64,000 bases of DNA. Origin: Acidocella facilis ATCC 35904 (GTDB lineage Bacteria; Pseudomonadota; Alphaproteobacteria; Acetobacterales; Acetobacteraceae). The first letter of the stretch is position 1. Each line of letters opens with the position of its first letter. Positions 1-6,122 of this stretch are shown in pieces. A model generated the notes under the pieces. That model was not told the DNA's origin. It worked only from the letters and a program-made list of their open reading frames with translations, and made no database searches. Location: contig NZ_JHYG01000007.1 of assembly GCF_000687875.1 (NCBI RefSeq), forward strand, positions 1 through 64,000, written 5' to 3'. The position numbers and the translations under genes are program-made.

Positions 1-264
1 CGGGACAAAATGCGGCGCTGTCGCCGCCACCAAATCATCCATCGCCTGCCGGCGCCACGTCCAAAGCAAACCACGGTTGACCCCATAACGGCGCGCCACC
101 GCCGCGATCTTCATTCCGGGCGCCATGCACGCGGTAAGAATCTCCGCCTTCTCATCCGCCGTCCAATCCCGCCGCCGCCGCCGGCCCGTGATCACCTCAA
201 CCCGGCGGTAATCAACGTCCTCAGGACTGTGCTGATGCCTGCCATTAGGACCGTCATTATCCAC
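1..264 (-). CDS. tnpA: IS66-family accessory protein TnpA, partial (3' end outside window)
   Basis: 88 codons are visible, reading off the window edge. The frame starts at a GTG at 264; an in-frame stop lies four codons upstream and GGTGAGG sits just before the start. A basic stretch is followed by a helix-turn-helix with the family's characteristic words: WTADEKAEILTACMAPGMK, then VARRYGVNRGLLWTWRRQ. This is the Transposase_8-like fold of the first ORF of IS66 elements, a DNA-binding accessory protein, not the DDE transposase (TnpC), which should lie further left. It is apparently intact as far as can be seen. Confidence 0.8.
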   Translation of the reverse strand, partial: MDNDGPNGRHQHSPEDVDYRRVEVITGRRRRRDWTADEKAEILTACMAPGMKIAAVARRYGVNRGLLWTWRRQAMDDLVAATAPHFVP

Positions 265-345
265 AATATCACCTCACCCAAATTCAGGGAGGCAGTGTCC
301 AGCAAATAAACCCGCGCCGCGAGGTGGGGCGCTCGCAGCGGTTAC
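1..345 (-). mobile_element. End of an IS66-family insertion sequence (left part, cut by window edge)
   Basis: On the minus strand the element begins at 345 with GTAACCGCTGCGAG. A terminal GTAA is typical of IS66-family inverted repeats. About 80 bp further in, the first open frame of the element (tnpA-like) starts. The outer boundary is precise because the codons of the interrupted transporter stop matching its family exactly at 346. IS66 elements usually make an 8-bp target duplication; the copy on this side would be 346-353, but the other end of the element lies outside the window so the duplication cannot be verified. Family assignment rests on the terminal GTAA plus the tnpA-type protein. 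Confidence 0.8.
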
Positions 346-771
346 GATCAACTCATCCACCGCCGAATTCACCGCGGCATATTCCCCGCCGATGCCCAGC
401 CCCGTCAGCAGCCGGAAGGCCCCCAGCGCGGCGCCGTTCCAGGCAAAAGCGCTCAGCGCCACCCCGGCCAGATAGCAACCCAGCGTGAGGAAGAAAATCC
501 GCCGCCGGCCAAACCGGTCTGTCGCCGCCCCGAACAGCAAGGCCCCGGCCACGGCCCCGGCGAGATAACAGGAGCCGCTCGCCCCCACCGCCTGCGGGCT
601 GAGATTCAGCGTGTGCGGGCTGGTCAGCACCGCGCCCAGCGCGCCGATGATGGTAACCTCCAGCCCGTCCAGCATCCAGCTCGCCCAGAGCCCTGCCAGC
701 ACCAGCGCGTGAAAGCGGCTCCAGCGCAGCCGGTCGAGCCGCGCCGGGATATTGGTGGTGATCCGGCGAAT
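346..771 (-). pseudogene. Major facilitator superfamily transporter, N-terminal remnant cut by IS66
   Basis: The frame encodes the first three to four membrane helices of an MFS metabolite:H+ symporter: LDGLEVTIIGALGAVL, then the loop motif DRFGRRR, then GIGGEYAAVNSAVDELI. The protein breaks off exactly where the IS66 end begins (codon ATC at 346-348); the remaining helices are missing, so the product cannot work. The 5' end is also odd. Family-like sequence (NIPARLDRLRWSRFH) extends about 23 codons upstream of the first conventional start (GTG at 702), with no ATG, GTG or TTG before the preceding in-frame TGA at 775-777. An ATT at 769-771 is the only plausible initiator, either a rare start or a decayed ATG. 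The immediate upstream neighbour is the 60-aa gene in the same frame. Confidence 0.8.
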
Positions 772-774
772 GGC

Positions 775-957
775 TCAGAACCCGGCGAAGCTGGCGGGAT
801 TCTGCGCCGTATCCTCGGTCTCGATCTCCGCCGGCTGGGTGATCCGCTTGCGCTGCGGCTTGGCGTTCAAATCTTCCCCGCCCGTCGGCGGGCTGGTCTG
901 CGGGCGCGGGGCTGGTGTACTCTTGGCGGGTTCCTGGCGGGGATTATGATTTTTCAT
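775..957 (-). CDS. Small hydrophilic protein, function unknown
   Basis: 60 aa from the ATG at 957, preceded by AGAAGGGGG, a good ribosome binding site. The protein is charged and rich in proline and glutamine, with the segment TGGEDLNAKPQRKR and a C-terminus EDTAQNPASFAGF. No signal peptide, membrane helix or cysteine is visible and it is probably disordered. It ends with a TGA in the same frame as, and directly upstream of, the disrupted MFS gene, so the two were probably one transcription unit. I do not recognise the family. The strong ribosome binding site and compact fit argue that it is real. Confidence 0.5.
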   Translation of the reverse strand: MKNHNPRQEPAKSTPAPRPQTSPPTGGEDLNAKPQRKRITQPAEIETEDTAQNPASFAGF

Positions 958-1070
958 GCCCCCTTCTAGCAAACCGCGCCCGGGCAATCCTGACCTCTGG
1001 ATGAGGAGCCCGTCATGATCTCCCGCCCGCGGGCGCCGGGGCGGAGCCCGATAATCACCGCCGCCCTGGC

Positions 1071-2012
1071 TCAGCTGTGATTGATGCTCTTCATGTAATT
1101 CGCCCAGTTCTGCTCGATCTGCTGCGCCTCCTGCGGGTCGGACAGCGGCGCGTCGGGCTCGGAGCTGTCGACTACCACCAGCTTGTCCCCGGCCAGCGGC
1201 GATTGCACATGGTCCGGTCCGAACAGCCAGGCGATTTCCGGATCGCTTGCTGCCTTCGGCGCCAGATCCGCGTCGAGCAGCCCGTTATGGTCGATGAAGA
1301 CATTGAACTTGGTCGGAATATGGATGCAGGCCTCGGACTCCGGCGTGCCCAGCTTGGGTTCCAGATAGACCGGGTCGGTCGCGTGCATTTCCAGCCGCAC
1401 CACCGCCACCTGGCCGGGATGGCGCCAATCGGCGGTGGTGGACCAGCCGAAATCATAAACCCGCAAGCCCTTGGCGCCGATGCCGCGAATGCCGTTCTGG
1501 TTCACCGTGCCCTGGGCGCGATAGCCGGGGATGCTACCATCATTGATCATCACCCCCACCGGGGTCTTGAAATGCTCGGCCTGGCCCGGCCGGCCGGTGC
1601 TCACTTTTACCGCCCCCAGTACTTCCCATGCGGCGCCGGGCTGGGCGAACACCACCAGCAGGCGCTGCACCTTCACCGCGCGGTCCACCACCATCACCAG
1701 CTGCGGATGATCGATCGCCACATTGCGGGTCTGCAGCGCCTTGCGGGCGAGGGCGATGGCGCGGTCGCGTTCCGCCTGCGGCACCGCCACATCCTGGGTG
1801 CCGAGGGCCAGCTTCATCTCGTCGGCGAGGTGGAGGGCCTGCGCCGCCGGGTCGGCGGGCGAGACAGCGAGCTGAGCATTCTGCCCCGCCTGCTGGGGCG
1901 CCGGGGCGATGGTGGTCACGGGTTGCGCCCGCGCCGGGCCAGCCGCCGCGAGGGCGAGCGTGATCAAAGCGGCAGCCAAAAGGGGGCGAAAAACACTAAA
2001 AGTCTCGGGCAT
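1071..2012 (-). CDS. Secreted L,D-transpeptidase-like (YkuD-type) protein
   Basis: 313 aa from the ATG at 2012; a TTG at 2039 in the same frame would add nine residues, and neither has a strong ribosome binding site. Residues 1-29 form a signal peptide ending in PARAQ. The central and C-terminal parts resemble the YkuD catalytic domain: a strand-rich segment with VDRAVKVQRLLVVFAQ, a KTPVG turn, then a histidine (about residue 210, LEMHATD) followed 19 residues later by SEACIHIP, with Cys about 229. This matches the H-x(n)-S-x-x-C arrangement of L,D-transpeptidases, but the usual SxGCxR is SEACIH here: the glycine is alanine and the arginine is histidine. The likely role is peptidoglycan cross-linking or lipoprotein anchoring in the periplasm. 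It lies downstream of the small lipoprotein gene on the same strand, possibly co-transcribed. Catalytic activity is an inference. Confidence 0.55.
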   Translation of the reverse strand: MPETFSVFRPLLAAALITLALAAAGPARAQPVTTIAPAPQQAGQNAQLAVSPADPAAQALHLADEMKLALGTQDVAVPQAERDRAIALARKALQTRNVAIDHPQLVMVVDRAVKVQRLLVVFAQPGAAWEVLGAVKVSTGRPGQAEHFKTPVGVMINDGSIPGYRAQGTVNQNGIRGIGAKGLRVYDFGWSTTADWRHPGQVAVVRLEMHATDPVYLEPKLGTPESEACIHIPTKFNVFIDHNGLLDADLAPKAASDPEIAWLFGPDHVQSPLAGDKLVVVDSSEPDAPLSDPQEAQQIEQNWANYMKSINHS

Positions 2013-2102
2013 GACGAATCCGCAGTCTAAGCCCCTCAAATTGTCTCGTCCGGGCCGCGCAAGTCAAATTTTATCGTTGAAATACCGGTGGTTTGCGGAA
2101 AG

Positions 2103-2456
2103 TCATGGCGATGGGGTGACAGCCTTGGGGGGCAGGGCCAGCAAATCGTCCTGGACTTTTTTCAGCTTCTCCGGGGTCAGCCGGCCGCCGGAGAGCGGGG
2201 CCAGATCCGACAGGCTCATGCTGTTGAACATCTGATAATGGGGGCTGGCCATCATCCCCGGCAGATCGCGCTCCAGCACCGCCTTGCCGCGCGGATCCGC
2301 CGCGATCTGGTCGATCGGCGTTTGCAGCGAAAAAGGCTCCGCGACAGGGGGGGATAAGACCGGCGCCGGCGGCGTTGGCGCTGTCCCGCACCCCGAAAGA
2401 GCGGCGAGCAGTCCCAGACAGAGAGGAGATTTCCAGAGTCGCGGGGCTTCGAGCAT
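2103..2456 (-). CDS. Small predicted lipoprotein
   Basis: 117 aa from the ATG at 2456, which puts a clean type II signal peptide at the N-terminus: KSPLCLGLLAALSGC, with lipidated Cys about residue 23. After a proline-rich linker comes a conserved-looking module of about 60 residues (TPIDQIAADPRGKAVLERDLP, then GMMASPHYQMFNSMSLSDL, then LTPEKLKKVQDDL). I recall the same pattern at the C-terminus of some glycoside hydrolases and in small acetobacterial lipoproteins; that is recollection, not a search. The open frame extends further upstream through the tRNA, so the start was set by the lipobox. It precedes the L,D-transpeptidase-like gene in the same direction, suggesting an envelope role. Confidence 0.6.
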   Translation of the reverse strand: MLEAPRLWKSPLCLGLLAALSGCGTAPTPPAPVLSPPVAEPFSLQTPIDQIAADPRGKAVLERDLPGMMASPHYQMFNSMSLSDLAPLSGGRLTPEKLKKVQDDLLALPPKAVTPSP

Positions 2457-2567
2457 GGCCCATCTTAGAGCCTCGGTGGGGATTGTATAGAACAAGCCGC
2501 GTTGGCCGGCGTCGGGGCGCGCATCCTCGGCTTGTGGCGGAGGGACGCTGTCGGGGGCACCAATAAA

Positions 2568-2641
2568 TGGAGGTCCGGGCGGGAATCGAACCCACATTCG
2601 CGGATTTGCAGTCCGCTGCATCACCACTCTGCCACCGGACC
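2568..2641 (-). tRNA. tRNA-Cys (GCA)
   Basis: 74 nt including an encoded CCA (2568-2570 on the complement). The acceptor arms GGTCCGG and CCGGACC pair over 7 bp, the discriminator base is U, the anticodon loop reads CTGCAAA with anticodon GCA, and the T arm contains GTTCGATTC. U73 and GCA together are the cysteine identity pattern. Confidence 0.95.
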
Positions 2642-2657
2642 GGCTTGGTGTGGGCCC

Positions 2658-2686
2658 TATATCCTCGGGCGGGGGGCGTCGGTCAA
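2658..2686 (-). promoter_or_regulatory. Candidate promoter of tRNA-Cys
   Basis: On the minus strand TTGACC (complement of 2681-2686) is followed after 17 bp by GATATA (complement of 2658-2663), placing the start about 10 nt before the tRNA. Spacing and boxes fit a housekeeping sigma factor. Inference from sequence only. Confidence 0.45.
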
Positions 2687-2744
2687 GCCGGGTTTCACGG
2701 CTTTGCCAAAAATCTGCGCAGGCGGCCGGGTGGAACCGCCGCAG

Positions 2745-2774
2745 TTGAGTTTGCCACCGCCCCGCCGCTATAAG
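2745..2774 (+). promoter_or_regulatory. Candidate promoter of the pcm-like/tolC unit
   Basis: TTGAGT (2745-2750) and TATAAG (2769-2774) are separated by 18 bp and lie about 30 nt before the pcm-like start codon. This is the only convincing pair in the gap between tRNA-Cys and the gene. Confidence 0.4.
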
Positions 2775-2802
2775 GTTCGCACTTGCGAAGCGGAAAGGTA
2801 CC

Positions 2803-3474
2803 ATGGCTCATACCGATGAATTTGCGACGGCGCGCGGCAATATGGTGGATTCGCAGGTCCGCCCCAACCATGTGCATGATCTGCGGGTGATCGGCACCAT
2901 GCGCGTGCTGCCGCGCGAAGCCTTCGCCCCGGTGGCCGCCCAGGCCTATTCAGATGCCGATCTGAAGCTGGGCGAGGGGCGGTATATGCTCAAGCCGATG
3001 GTCACGGCGCGGCTGGCGCAGATGGCCCTGGCGCCCTCCGCTTCCACCCAGCAGAAGCTGCATATTCTGGTGATCGGCGCCGGCAGCGGCTATCTCGCGG
3101 CGTTGCTGAGCCTCGCCGGGGCCGATGTGGTGGCGCTGGAAGAAGAGCCGTGCCTGAATAATGGCGCCCTGGCCGCGCACGCGCCGCTGGTGCAGGCGGT
3201 GAGCGGCCCACTGGCCGCCGGCTGGCCGGCCGCCGGCCCTTACGATGTCATCGTCATCGAAGGCGCGGTAGTGGAAATCCCTGCAATTCTGGCCGCGCAG
3301 CTCACCCCGCAAGGCCGGGTGGTGACGATTCTGGCGGATGACGCCGCCCCCGGCGCCATCGGGCGCGCGGTGATCGCCGAAGCGGTACCGGGTGGCTATA
3401 CCAGCCTGCCGGTGTTCGATTGCGCGGCCCGGCTGCTGCCGCAATTCGCGCCAGCCCCCGCCTTCGTATTTTGA
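2803..3474 (+). CDS. pcm: Protein-L-isoaspartate O-methyltransferase-like protein
   Basis: 223 aa, ATG preceded by GGAAAGG. The N-terminal segment (ARGNMVDSQVRPNHVHD, then MRVLPREAFAP) is the typical PCMT family entry. The SAM-binding loop is ILVIGAGSGYLAALLSLAG (about residues 87-105), followed by an acidic strand VVALEEEP. Canonical PCMT repairs isoaspartyl residues with S-adenosylmethionine. Members of this subgroup that sit next to tolC are often annotated as PCMT-like, and their substrate is not certain. The tolC gene follows after 17 nt, so the pair is probably co-transcribed. Confidence 0.8.
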   Translation: MAHTDEFATARGNMVDSQVRPNHVHDLRVIGTMRVLPREAFAPVAAQAYSDADLKLGEGRYMLKPMVTARLAQMALAPSASTQQKLHILVIGAGSGYLAALLSLAGADVVALEEEPCLNNGALAAHAPLVQAVSGPLAAGWPAAGPYDVIVIEGAVVEIPAILAAQLTPQGRVVTILADDAAPGAIGRAVIAEAVPGGYTSLPVFDCAARLLPQFAPAPAFVF

Positions 3475-3491
3475 ACCGGGAGGGCAGAGCC

Positions 3492-4994
3492 TTGCCGCGC
3501 CTGTTCTGGCTGTCCGGCGTGGCGCTGGCGATGCTGCCCGCCGCCGCCTTCGCCGCCCCGCCCGCAAATCTCACCGATGCGCTGGTCGCGGCCTATTATA
3601 ACAACCCCACCCTGCAGGAGCAGCGCGCGGCGCTGCGCCAGGCGGATGAAGAGGTGCCCACGGCGCTGGCCGGCTGGAAGCCGACGGTGGAGTTGCAGGG
3701 GCAGTTTGGTCGTGTCACCGGCGCCGAGAAATACAACACCACCTCCTTCGATCCGCTGACCCAAAAATACGTGACCAACTCCAGCAAGGTGCCGGAAAAC
3801 GGGACGGAGAAGACCGCCCAGGTCACGGTGACGCAGCCGATCTATAGAGGCGGCAAAACCATCGCCCAGACCCGGCAATCGAAGAACGATGTCGCCGCCG
3901 CCCGCGCGCAGCTGCTCTCCCAGGAGCAGACGATCTTCCAGAATGTCGTGCAGGATTATGTCGCGGTGGTGGCTGACCAGAAGCTGCTCGCCTTGCAGCA
4001 GAGCAACCAGGACGTGCTGACCAAGCAGCTGCACGATACCCAGACCCAGTTCAATCTCGGCGAGATCACCATGACCTCGGTGGCCCAGGCCCAGGCCTCG
4101 CTGGCGCAGGCCCAGGAGCAGGTGCAGGTGGCGCAGGGCAATCTGCGCATCGCCCGGGAGAATTTCCGGCAGCTGGTGGGTGAATATCCGGCCGATGCGC
4201 TGGCGCCGCCGCAGCCTCTGGTGTTGCCGGTCAGCGGCAAGGCGGATGCCGGCAAGGTGGCGGTGGCCAATAATCCGGACGTGGTGGCCGCGGAATTCAA
4301 TGATGCCTCGCAGAAGGATGCGGTGGATGTCGCCTTCTCGGCGCTGATGCCGCAGCTCTCTGTGCAGGCCTCGGCCTATAAGCAATCCGGCAGTTCCGGC
4401 CAGAACACCTATACCAGCGGCGCCTCCTTCATCGGCCAGCTGACGGTGCCGCTCTATCAGGGCGGCTCGGAATATGCCGCCATCCGCCAGGCCAAGGCCA
4501 AGGAGCAGCAGGCTTTCGCCGCCGTGCTGGTGGCGCAGCGCAAGGCCTATTCGCAGGCGACCCAGAGCTGGGAGGGGATGGTCTCATCGCGCGCCGCGGT
4601 GCTGGCCAGCAATGCGCAGATCAAGGCCGACGCGATCGCCCTGGACGGGACGGAGCGCGAGGAGTTGGTTGGCACCCGCACCACGCTGGATGTGCTCAAT
4701 GCCCAGCAGGCGGTGCTCACCTCCCAGGTGCAGCAGGTGCAGAATATCGCGCAGATGGTGAATTATTCCTACGCCATCGCCGCCGCGATCGGCCGATTGA
4801 CCGCGCGGGACTTGAATTTGCCTGTACATGCGTATGATGATCAGAAATATTACGACGCAGTTAAGTATGCCGGATTCGGAACGGGTGCGGCGGCGGATCG
4901 GCGGGCGGGCATCGCGCCAGATGGCGAGCTGCTGAACGCCCCGCCTGTCCCGCCGGTGGTGCCGGTATCTGATTCGGGGCAGACCGCGCCCTAG
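3492..4994 (+). CDS. tolC: TolC family outer-membrane efflux/secretion channel
   Basis: 500 aa. I chose the TTG at 3492: GGGAGGG lies 8-14 nt upstream and the translated start (MPRLFWLSGVALAMLPAAAFAAPP) is a good signal peptide. An upstream TTG at 3420 would overlap pcm and bury the signal. The mature protein has the duplicated TolC plan: LTDALVAAYYNNPTLQEQR at the N-terminus, long Gln/Ala-rich helices (QAQASLAQAQEQVQVAQG), the QPIYRGG and VPLYQGG strand motifs of each half, and TTLDVLNAQQAVL near the end. It forms the outer-membrane duct for type I secretion or RND efflux; no inner-membrane partner is encoded nearby. A short low-complexity tail rich in proline follows the barrel region. Confidence 0.9.
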   Translation: MPRLFWLSGVALAMLPAAAFAAPPANLTDALVAAYYNNPTLQEQRAALRQADEEVPTALAGWKPTVELQGQFGRVTGAEKYNTTSFDPLTQKYVTNSSKVPENGTEKTAQVTVTQPIYRGGKTIAQTRQSKNDVAAARAQLLSQEQTIFQNVVQDYVAVVADQKLLALQQSNQDVLTKQLHDTQTQFNLGEITMTSVAQAQASLAQAQEQVQVAQGNLRIARENFRQLVGEYPADALAPPQPLVLPVSGKADAGKVAVANNPDVVAAEFNDASQKDAVDVAFSALMPQLSVQASAYKQSGSSGQNTYTSGASFIGQLTVPLYQGGSEYAAIRQAKAKEQQAFAAVLVAQRKAYSQATQSWEGMVSSRAAVLASNAQIKADAIALDGTEREELVGTRTTLDVLNAQQAVLTSQVQQVQNIAQMVNYSYAIAAAIGRLTARDLNLPVHAYDDQKYYDAVKYAGFGTGAAADRRAGIAPDGELLNAPPVPPVVPVSDSGQTAP

Positions 4995-5086
4995 AGCCTC
5001 ACGCTTTTCGCGCGAGGCTCTAGGCTTGATATTAGCGAGCAAATTTATCCGGTCGAACGAGTCGGTTTGATCGGATGTTGCTCTAG
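4993..5086. repeat. Intergenic structured element bounded by TAGAGC / GCTCTA
   Basis: Immediately after the tolC stop, TAGAGCCTC and GAGGCTCTA form a 9-bp perfect stem (4993-5023). Further on, ATCCGGTC and GATCGGAT form an imperfect second palindrome, and the segment closes with GCTCTA at 5081-5086, complementary to its first six bases. There is no T-run, so a classical intrinsic terminator is unlikely. The first hairpin resembles the one at 39453-39481. It could be a dispersed repeat or a processing/attenuation element between tolC and popZ. Confidence 0.45.
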
Positions 5087-5097
5087 AAGGAGGCAGG

Positions 5098-5988
5098 ATG
5101 AGCGACGGCGACGGCATTTCCAACCGCCCCGGCCCGGCCAGCGCGGCGGAACCTTCGATGGAGGAGATCCTCGCCTCTATCCGGCGGATTCTGTCCGAAG
5201 AAGAGAGCGGCGGCAAGCGCCAGCCGGCGTCTGACGAGCTGGTGCTGCGCGCCAGCATGCGCATACTCTCGCCCGAACTGCCCGCCTCCGCCACCGAACC
5301 GCCGCGCACACCGGACCCGGTCATTTCGCCGGAAGAGCCGTCCTTGCCGCAGCCCGGGCATTTCGCCCAGGCCCCGAGCTTCGAGCCGCCGCCTGCCCTG
5401 GAACCCGCGCCGATCACCATCCATGTCGAGCCCGAGCCGGTGCCGACCCCGGTCTGGCAGCAAACGCCGTTTCCGCCCGCTGACGAGCAGGCCCCGCCGG
5501 CTTATTATCAAGAACCGGCGGCGCCGGCTTACCCCCAGGAACCGGCGGTGCCGTTTTACGACTCCGCGCCCGCGCAGCCGGCCTATCCGCCGCCGCATGA
5601 GCCGATTTATCAATCTCCTCAACCGCCCTCGATTTTCTCGGCCCAGCCCGCATCCGAGACGCTGTTTCCGATGCAGGCCGAGCCCTCTTATTTCGACCCC
5701 CAGCCCAGCCAGAAGGATGAGACCATGGACGAGCAGTTTCAGGGCCCGGAAGGGCTGGTCGGCGATCAGGCCGTGTCCGATATCAGCAACTCGATCGGCG
5801 CGCTGGTGCGCAGTGTCAGCGCCGAGCGCGCCGCTGGCGTCGGCCGCGCCGGTGTCACCATCGAGGATATCGTCCGCGAGGAGATGAAGCCGGTGCTGAA
5901 GGCCTGGCTGGATACGCATCTGCCGAGCCTGGTGGAGCGCATGGTCCGCGCCGAGATCAATCGTGTGATCGAACAGGCGCAGCGCTGA
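5098..5988 (+). CDS. popZ: PopZ-family (DUF2497) polar organizing protein
   Basis: 296 aa, ATG preceded by AGAAGGAGG. It has the three-part plan of PopZ: a short N-terminal helix with EPSMEEILASIRRILSEEE (residues 18-36); a long, acidic, proline- and tyrosine-rich disordered linker (about 60-205, with repeated PAYYQEP / PAYPQEP-like units); and a helical C-terminus (SIGALVRSV, then ITIEDIVREEMKP-like, then LVERMVRAEINRVIEQ). In Caulobacter PopZ forms a polar matrix that anchors chromosome origins and signalling proteins. The position just upstream of valS is conserved in Alphaproteobacteria. The linker is long compared with the minimal family. Confidence 0.85.
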   Translation: MSDGDGISNRPGPASAAEPSMEEILASIRRILSEEESGGKRQPASDELVLRASMRILSPELPASATEPPRTPDPVISPEEPSLPQPGHFAQAPSFEPPPALEPAPITIHVEPEPVPTPVWQQTPFPPADEQAPPAYYQEPAAPAYPQEPAVPFYDSAPAQPAYPPPHEPIYQSPQPPSIFSAQPASETLFPMQAEPSYFDPQPSQKDETMDEQFQGPEGLVGDQAVSDISNSIGALVRSVSAERAAGVGRAGVTIEDIVREEMKPVLKAWLDTHLPSLVERMVRAEINRVIEQAQR

Positions 5989-6093
5989 TCCCCTCCCCAG
6001 ACGAGCCTTTTCAAAGACGGGGGGAACGGCCGTAAGGCGCCCCCCCAAGCCCGCCCCGGCGCGCCCCGCCGGTTTTTGTTTTCCCAGTAAGCT

Positions 6094-6109
6094 CGCCCGG
6101 GCCCGGGCG
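6094..6109. promoter_or_regulatory. 16-bp perfect GC palindrome in the valS leader
   Basis: CGCCCGGGCCCGGGCG is fully self-complementary and ends 13 nt before the valS start, just upstream of its TGAGGT ribosome binding site. As RNA it could fold or dimerise near the initiation region. No T-box or other aminoacylation sensor is visible in 5989-6122. Function unknown. Confidence 0.35.
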
Positions 6110-6122
6110 TTGAGGTTTTGAC

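Noticed and set aside
3420-3491. Upstream TTG as the start of tolC
   Set aside because: It would overlap pcm by 55 bp, place 24 charged residues before the signal peptide and ignore the GGGAGGG ribosome binding site at 3478-3484.
5989-6122. T-box or other aminoacylation-responsive leader for valS
   Set aside because: No specifier loop, no T-box consensus and no attenuator pair; only a GC palindrome is visible.
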